Assembly (NCBI GenBank): GCA_963741615.1
Contig: CAVUIU010000025.1
Span: 124,001 to 188,000 of the forward strand
DNA from: UBA9676 sp963741615
GTDB taxonomy: Bacteria; Actinomycetota; Actinomycetes; Streptosporangiales; Streptosporangiaceae
Length of the DNA: 64,000 nt
Reading direction: 5' to 3'
The notes under the pieces are model-generated. The model saw only the letters and a list, made by a program, of their open reading frames with translations. It made no database searches and was not told the origin of the DNA. Shown here one piece after another: positions 61,277 through 64,000 of this stretch (its first letter is position 1; each line of letters opens with the position of its first letter). The translations under genes and the position numbers were made by a program.

Positions 61277-61447
61277 GTGGGCCGGGTAATCCTTGACACC
61301 GACGTCTCCTCGCTCAGCCTCAAGCGCCGACTGCCCTCTCCTGCTTTGACCCGCCTCGTCGGCAAGCAACCGTGCATCACCTTCGTCACGCTGGGGGAAC
61401 TGACCCAGTGGGCCGAGCTGACCGGTGGACTCAGAAGCAGTCCATAA
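61277..61447 (+). pseudogene. truncated PIN-domain toxin
   Basis: From GTG 61277 the frame reads VGRVILDTDVSSLSLKRRLP then TRLVGKQPCITFVTLGELTQ WAELTGGL and stops at 61447. That is the first 55 residues of a VapC-like toxin (Asp7, Asp9 and the central Glu present). The remaining 70-80 residues, with the last catalytic acids, are missing. The break is immediately followed by a tRNA-Gly 3' fragment, suggesting truncation by an integration or excision event. Confidence 0.75.
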
Positions 61448-61460
61448 GCTGAGCCTGCGC

Positions 61461-61502
61461 GGAGCGGGTGACGGAATCGAATCCGCACTATCAGCTTGGG
61501 AA
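61461..61502 (-). other. tRNA-Gly 3' fragment (attachment-site scar)
   Basis: On the minus strand TTCCCAAGCTGATAGTGCGG then ATTCGATTCCGTCACCCGCTCC reproduces the actinobacterial tRNA-Gly(CCC) from the anticodon loop to the discriminator base, with a G-to-A change and one lost base in the T-arm. No 5' half is present upstream. Such half-tRNA copies are what tyrosine integrases leave at att sites. Confidence 0.68.
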
Positions 61503-61590
61503 TCCGGCCGATCGGGACCTCTGAGCGCCTTGAGCTGGGCATCCGGCGTACCGCTAGTGACCGTGATGGACCCTGCCACACCAGGGTTAG

Positions 61591-61608
61591 TGGCCCGCCA
61601 ATGGCCCG
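61591..61608. repeat. 18-bp direct repeat, copy 2
   Basis: Identical to TGGCCCGCCAATGGCCCG at 59184-59201. It lies in the gene-poor stretch (61503-61829) upstream of the lipoprotein gene. The rest of that stretch shows no convincing gene. Confidence 0.7.
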
Positions 61609-61829
61609 AGGCCCCAGGCCCGACGCCTCGCGTCCCAGAGTCCCCCATCGGGCGCGGCACTCAGTTCGGCACGGGCGGTGGCTTGGAGGGGGTTCTTCCC
61701 CGATGACCAGTGCCGTGGGGAGTGATGCGGAGCCGCGGTCGGGGCTCCGCCCAGCTGTGGACCGCACCTGGTTTGGATGACGCGCGTGCTACCTGCTGCA
61801 GATGGGGGCGGATGTACCGTCGAGGAACG

Positions 61830-62672
61830 GTGAAGATAATGGTCCGACGCGGCGCCGAGCGCTCGGCGAGGTCTGCGGTCCCGCTCGTTGCGGTGGGGTG
61901 CGGGCTTGTCCTTGCCCTCGGCGGCTGCAGCGGATCCTCGGGGACAGCCGCGGCTGTGGCCGCGCGGACGTCTCCAGGCTCGGCCTACACGTTGATGCAG
62001 ATGAACCTGTGCCTGTCCGGCCTGGGCGGCTGCTACGCGAAGGTGGAATACCCCGCGGTGGTGCGGGAGGCAATCACCCGGGTCCGTGAAGCGCGCCCGG
62101 ACGCGGTCACGTTCAACGAGGCGTGCAGCGGTGATGTCGCGCTGATCGCCCAGCGGACTGGCTACCACCTGCGCTTCTCGAAGGTGATCTACAACGGCAA
62201 GCCCCTGCCCTGCAGACGACCGGGCGGCCGTGGATTCTTCGGTGACGCGGTGCTGTCGAAAGCATCCATCCTGAGCGCCGCCAGCCAGCCTTTCGAGGCG
62301 CAAGCCGGCCCCGAGCGGCGCGTGTGGCTGTGCGCCAGCACCCGGATCAGCGTCAACGTGTGCACTGCTCACCTTGCCTCGCGCGAGCCCGTTGAGGTGG
62401 CCGCGAACGAGCTGCAGTGCGCCGAGCTCGGAGCGATCCTTGCACGCCGCGCGGCGGCCCGCGCCGTCATCTTCGGAGGCGACGTGAACCGTCGCCCCTC
62501 CTGCGCCCCGCACGGCTTCTGGACCCGCACCGACGGTTCCGCGCACCAGGATCCCGGGAGTCAGCAGGTCTATGGAACCGGCGCATTTCGCTCGCCCTCG
62601 GTGCGGGTGGTGCCCGCCATACACACCGACCACGACGTCCTGCTAGTCCGTGCGTATCTCAGCGCACAATGA
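61830..62672 (+). CDS. secreted endonuclease/exonuclease/phosphatase-fold lipoprotein
   Basis: About 280 residues from GTG 61830, 5 nt after GAGGAAC; ATG 61839 is the alternative. The signal peptide ends in a lipobox VLALGGC. The rest is an EEP fold: TLMQMNLCLSGLGGC, RPDAVTFNEACSGDVALIAQ (metal Glu), VNVCTAHLASRE, VIFGGDVNRRPS and a final HTDHDVLLVRAYL (catalytic Asp-His). It would be an extracellular nuclease or phosphodiesterase anchored to the membrane. It sits alone between two tRNA-Gly fragments. Confidence 0.86.
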   Translation: MKIMVRRGAERSARSAVPLVAVGCGLVLALGGCSGSSGTAAAVAARTSPGSAYTLMQMNLCLSGLGGCYAKVEYPAVVREAITRVREARPDAVTFNEACSGDVALIAQRTGYHLRFSKVIYNGKPLPCRRPGGRGFFGDAVLSKASILSAASQPFEAQAGPERRVWLCASTRISVNVCTAHLASREPVEVAANELQCAELGAILARRAAARAVIFGGDVNRRPSCAPHGFWTRTDGSAHQDPGSQQVYGTGAFRSPSVRVVPAIHTDHDVLLVRAYLSAQ

Positions 62673-62765
62673 TGTTTGATCACCTGGCCGTCCGTTGCGT
62701 CCCGCGGGCGTCCCCTGCTCAGCGCGCAGTTATCGCTGGGTTCCGCTGACCTGGGATTTTACGCT

Positions 62766-62829
62766 GGAGCGGGTGACGGTGCGAGCGGGCGACGGGAATC
62801 GAACCCGTACTACCGTATCAGCTTCGGAA
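62766..62829 (-). other. second tRNA-Gly 3' fragment with a nested partial copy
   Basis: On the minus strand (62829 to 62781) the sequence reads TTCCGAAGCTGATACGGTAG then TACGGGTTCGATTCCCGTCG CCCGCTCGC: T-arm, acceptor strand CGCCCGC and U73-like discriminator of tRNA-Gly, with an abnormal variable region. Immediately after, 62779-62766 repeats CCGTCACCCGCTCC, the 3' end found in the 61461 copy. No 5' half exists; the IS end starts where the anticodon loop would be. Confidence 0.65.
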
Positions 62830-62864
62830 CCTGTCAACCTGAATGAGGCACCATCGGGCGGCTT

Positions 62865-63887
62865 TTACTGAGTGCAGGTCTCCTTCTGATCGGGGCGGTT
62901 GATCCACGAGGCGGCCGGCAGTTGTGGCGGTGCCGGAGGGTGGCGGACGAACCGTTCGGGGTGGGCGATGTAGGCGGCGGTGAGCACGTGCGCCCGGGCG
63001 GCCTGGACGGCGTGGGCGCGGCCGTAGTGGATGTCGGCGGCGGTGTGCAGGCCCAGCCCGGTATGGCGGTGTTGCTGGTTGTACCAGGGGAAGAAGACCT
63101 GGCAGTGCGCCCGGGCGGCCTCGATCGAGGCGAAGCGGCGGGGGAAGTCCGGCCGGTACTTCAGCGTCTTGAACTGGCTCTCGGAGTAGGGATTGTCGTT
63201 GCTCACGTGCGGCCGGGAGTGGGATTGGGTGACGCCGAGGTCGGCGAGCAGGAACGCGACCGGCTTGGAGGTCATCGAGGAGCCGCGGTCGGCGTGGATG
63301 GCCAGCTGCCTTGGGCTGATGTGCTGCTTGGCGCAGGTGGCGGCGATCAGCTTCCCGGCGAGGACGGCGGACTCGCGGGTGGCGGCCATCCAGCCAGTGG
63401 CGTACCGGCTGAAGATGTCCAAGATCACGTACAGGTAGTAGCAGGTCCACTTGGCCGGGCCGTGCAGTTTGGTGATGTCCCAGCTCCACACCTGGTTCGG
63501 CGCGGCTGCCATCAGCTCGGGCTTGACCGGGGCGGGGTGGGTGGCCTGGCGGCGCCGTTCCTTGCTCTCCCCGGCCTCGCGCAAGACCCGGTAGAAGGTG
63601 GACACCGACCCCAGGTAGATCCCCTCGTCCAGCAGGGTCGCCCACACTTCGGCCGGGGCAAGGTCAGCGAACCGCTCGCAGTGCAGCGTGCCGAGGATCT
63701 CCTGGCGCTCGGCCTGGCTCAGGGCGCGGGGCTGCACCCGCCCGGCGTGCGGGACGGGGGCTGGCCGCGGCGGCGGCAGGCTGGCCCGGTGCCTGCGGTA
63801 ATAGCTGGCCTGCGGTGCGCCCACCGCGGCGCAGGCTGCCCGGGTGCCGGTCCGCGGCGTCAGCGTGGCGATGGCCTCGCCGGTCAC
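62865..63887 (-). CDS. IS3-family transposase OrfB
   Basis: A 340-residue DDE integrase-type transposase. The catalytic triad is Asp137 (VWSWDITKL), Asp200 (IHADRGSSM) and Glu236 (DNPYSESQFKTLKYRP), with the D-35-E spacing of the family. The N-terminal HTH_21-like region (YYRRHRASLP) and the C-terminal RFVRHPPAPPQLPAASWINR are typical. The GTG start overlaps the orfA stop (GTGA), so OrfB may be made by re-initiation or as an OrfAB fusion. It appears intact. Confidence 0.93.
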   Translation of the reverse strand: MTGEAIATLTPRTGTRAACAAVGAPQASYYRRHRASLPPPRPAPVPHAGRVQPRALSQAERQEILGTLHCERFADLAPAEVWATLLDEGIYLGSVSTFYRVLREAGESKERRRQATHPAPVKPELMAAAPNQVWSWDITKLHGPAKWTCYYLYVILDIFSRYATGWMAATRESAVLAGKLIAATCAKQHISPRQLAIHADRGSSMTSKPVAFLLADLGVTQSHSRPHVSNDNPYSESQFKTLKYRPDFPRRFASIEAARAHCQVFFPWYNQQHRHTGLGLHTAADIHYGRAHAVQAARAHVLTAAYIAHPERFVRHPPAPPQLPAASWINRPDQKETCTQ

Positions 63888-64000
63888 GGCGCCGACTTCG
63901 GATCGGTGCCCGCGCTCTCGGAGAGCGTCTCCAAGAGCGCCTGCAGTTTTGCCTGCACGTCCACCACGAAGCGGGCCTTGGCCAGCTCCTGCTCCAGCCG
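63884..64000 (-). CDS. IS3-family OrfA, C-terminal part
   Basis: The last 38 codons of OrfA: RLEQELAKARFVVDVQAKLQ then ALLETLSESAGTDPKSAP-stop. This is the leucine-zipper-like C-terminal helix and tail that follow the helix-turn-helix in IS3 OrfA. The start lies beyond the window. It overlaps OrfB by 4 nt. Confidence 0.85.
   Translation of the reverse strand, partial: RLEQELAKARFVVDVQAKLQALLETLSESAGTDPKSAP

Larger units (their letters stand above)
62826..64000 (-). mobile_element. IS3-family insertion sequence, 3' part to the window edge
   Basis: The transposase pair orfA/orfB runs off the window. The inner end is placed at about 62826, where GGAACCTGTCAACCTGAATG resembles the TGGAACCT end of the remnant at 56400. 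The outer end is not in the window, so target duplication cannot be checked. Confidence 0.75.

Noticed and set aside
61082..61660. 192-codon minus-strand frame over the second antitoxin/PIN pair
   Set aside because: The plus strand reads as a recognisable PIN domain; the minus-strand product has no family resemblance.

Overview
The window is about 72% GC with codons strongly GC-rich at the third position. It carries bldC, valine/leucine dehydrogenase, a DUF3073 gene and purM-purF-(SCP2-like)-purL-purQ-purS in the arrangement familiar from filamentous Actinomycetes, so the host is a sporulating actinomycete, possibly of the Streptosporangiales type. The genus cannot be fixed from sequence alone.

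Layout. 1-760: 5' part of an A-family DNA polymerase/exonuclease. 0.9-4.4 kb: a secreted protein, two small conserved proteins, bldC and an unknown conserved protein. 4.5-5.7 kb: branched-chain amino-acid dehydrogenase. 6.2-13.2 kb: purine genes on the minus strand, with an anti-sigma-like ATPase lying between purS and purQ. 13.5-17.4 kb: E1alpha/E1beta/E2 of a branched-chain 2-oxoacid dehydrogenase plus a Dabb protein. 17.5-22.6 kb: an acyl-CoA dehydrogenase, a channel-like membrane protein and a two-domain acyl-CoA dehydrogenase. 22.7-24.2 kb: an LCP wall-assembly protein. 24.7-28.8 kb: a sulfite reductase/siroheme operon preceded by a short Cys-containing leader peptide. 28.8-33.5 kb: a lipoprotein, a large membrane protein fusing a degenerate kinase-like domain to a YbhN/MprF-like domain, and a TetR gene with a 46-bp palindromic operator. 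33.6-35.8 kb: a frameshifted phage-tail-lysozyme-like gene and two proteins that share a duplicated domain. 35.8-45.6 kb: three large ATPase-LuxR regulators, a DUF4242 protein and an MFS transporter. 45.7-52.7 kb: small genes including a cold-shock protein. 52.7-55.1 kb: an arsenic cluster, arsR divergent from arsM-aquaporin-arsC, with no visible arsenite pump.

55.2-64 kb is an accessory region of lower and uneven GC. It contains a gene broken by two compensating frameshifts, the 3' remnant of an IS3-family element, a frameshifted FAD monooxygenase, and two decayed antitoxin/PIN-toxin pairs. It also holds a decayed pRiA4b-ORF3 gene and a nuclease-fold lipoprotein lying between two 3' pieces of tRNA-Gly, and it ends in an IS3-family transposase running off the window. 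I read it as an old integration hot spot with successive insertion and decay.

Functionally, valine/leucine deamination, 2-oxoacid dehydrogenase and the acyl-CoA dehydrogenases fit together as branched-chain and acyl-CoA catabolism. No single novel system dominates the window. The points most worth checking are the tRNA-Gly-flanked segment, the paired decaying toxin-antitoxin loci, the pump-less ars cluster and several unusually clean operator-like palindromes.
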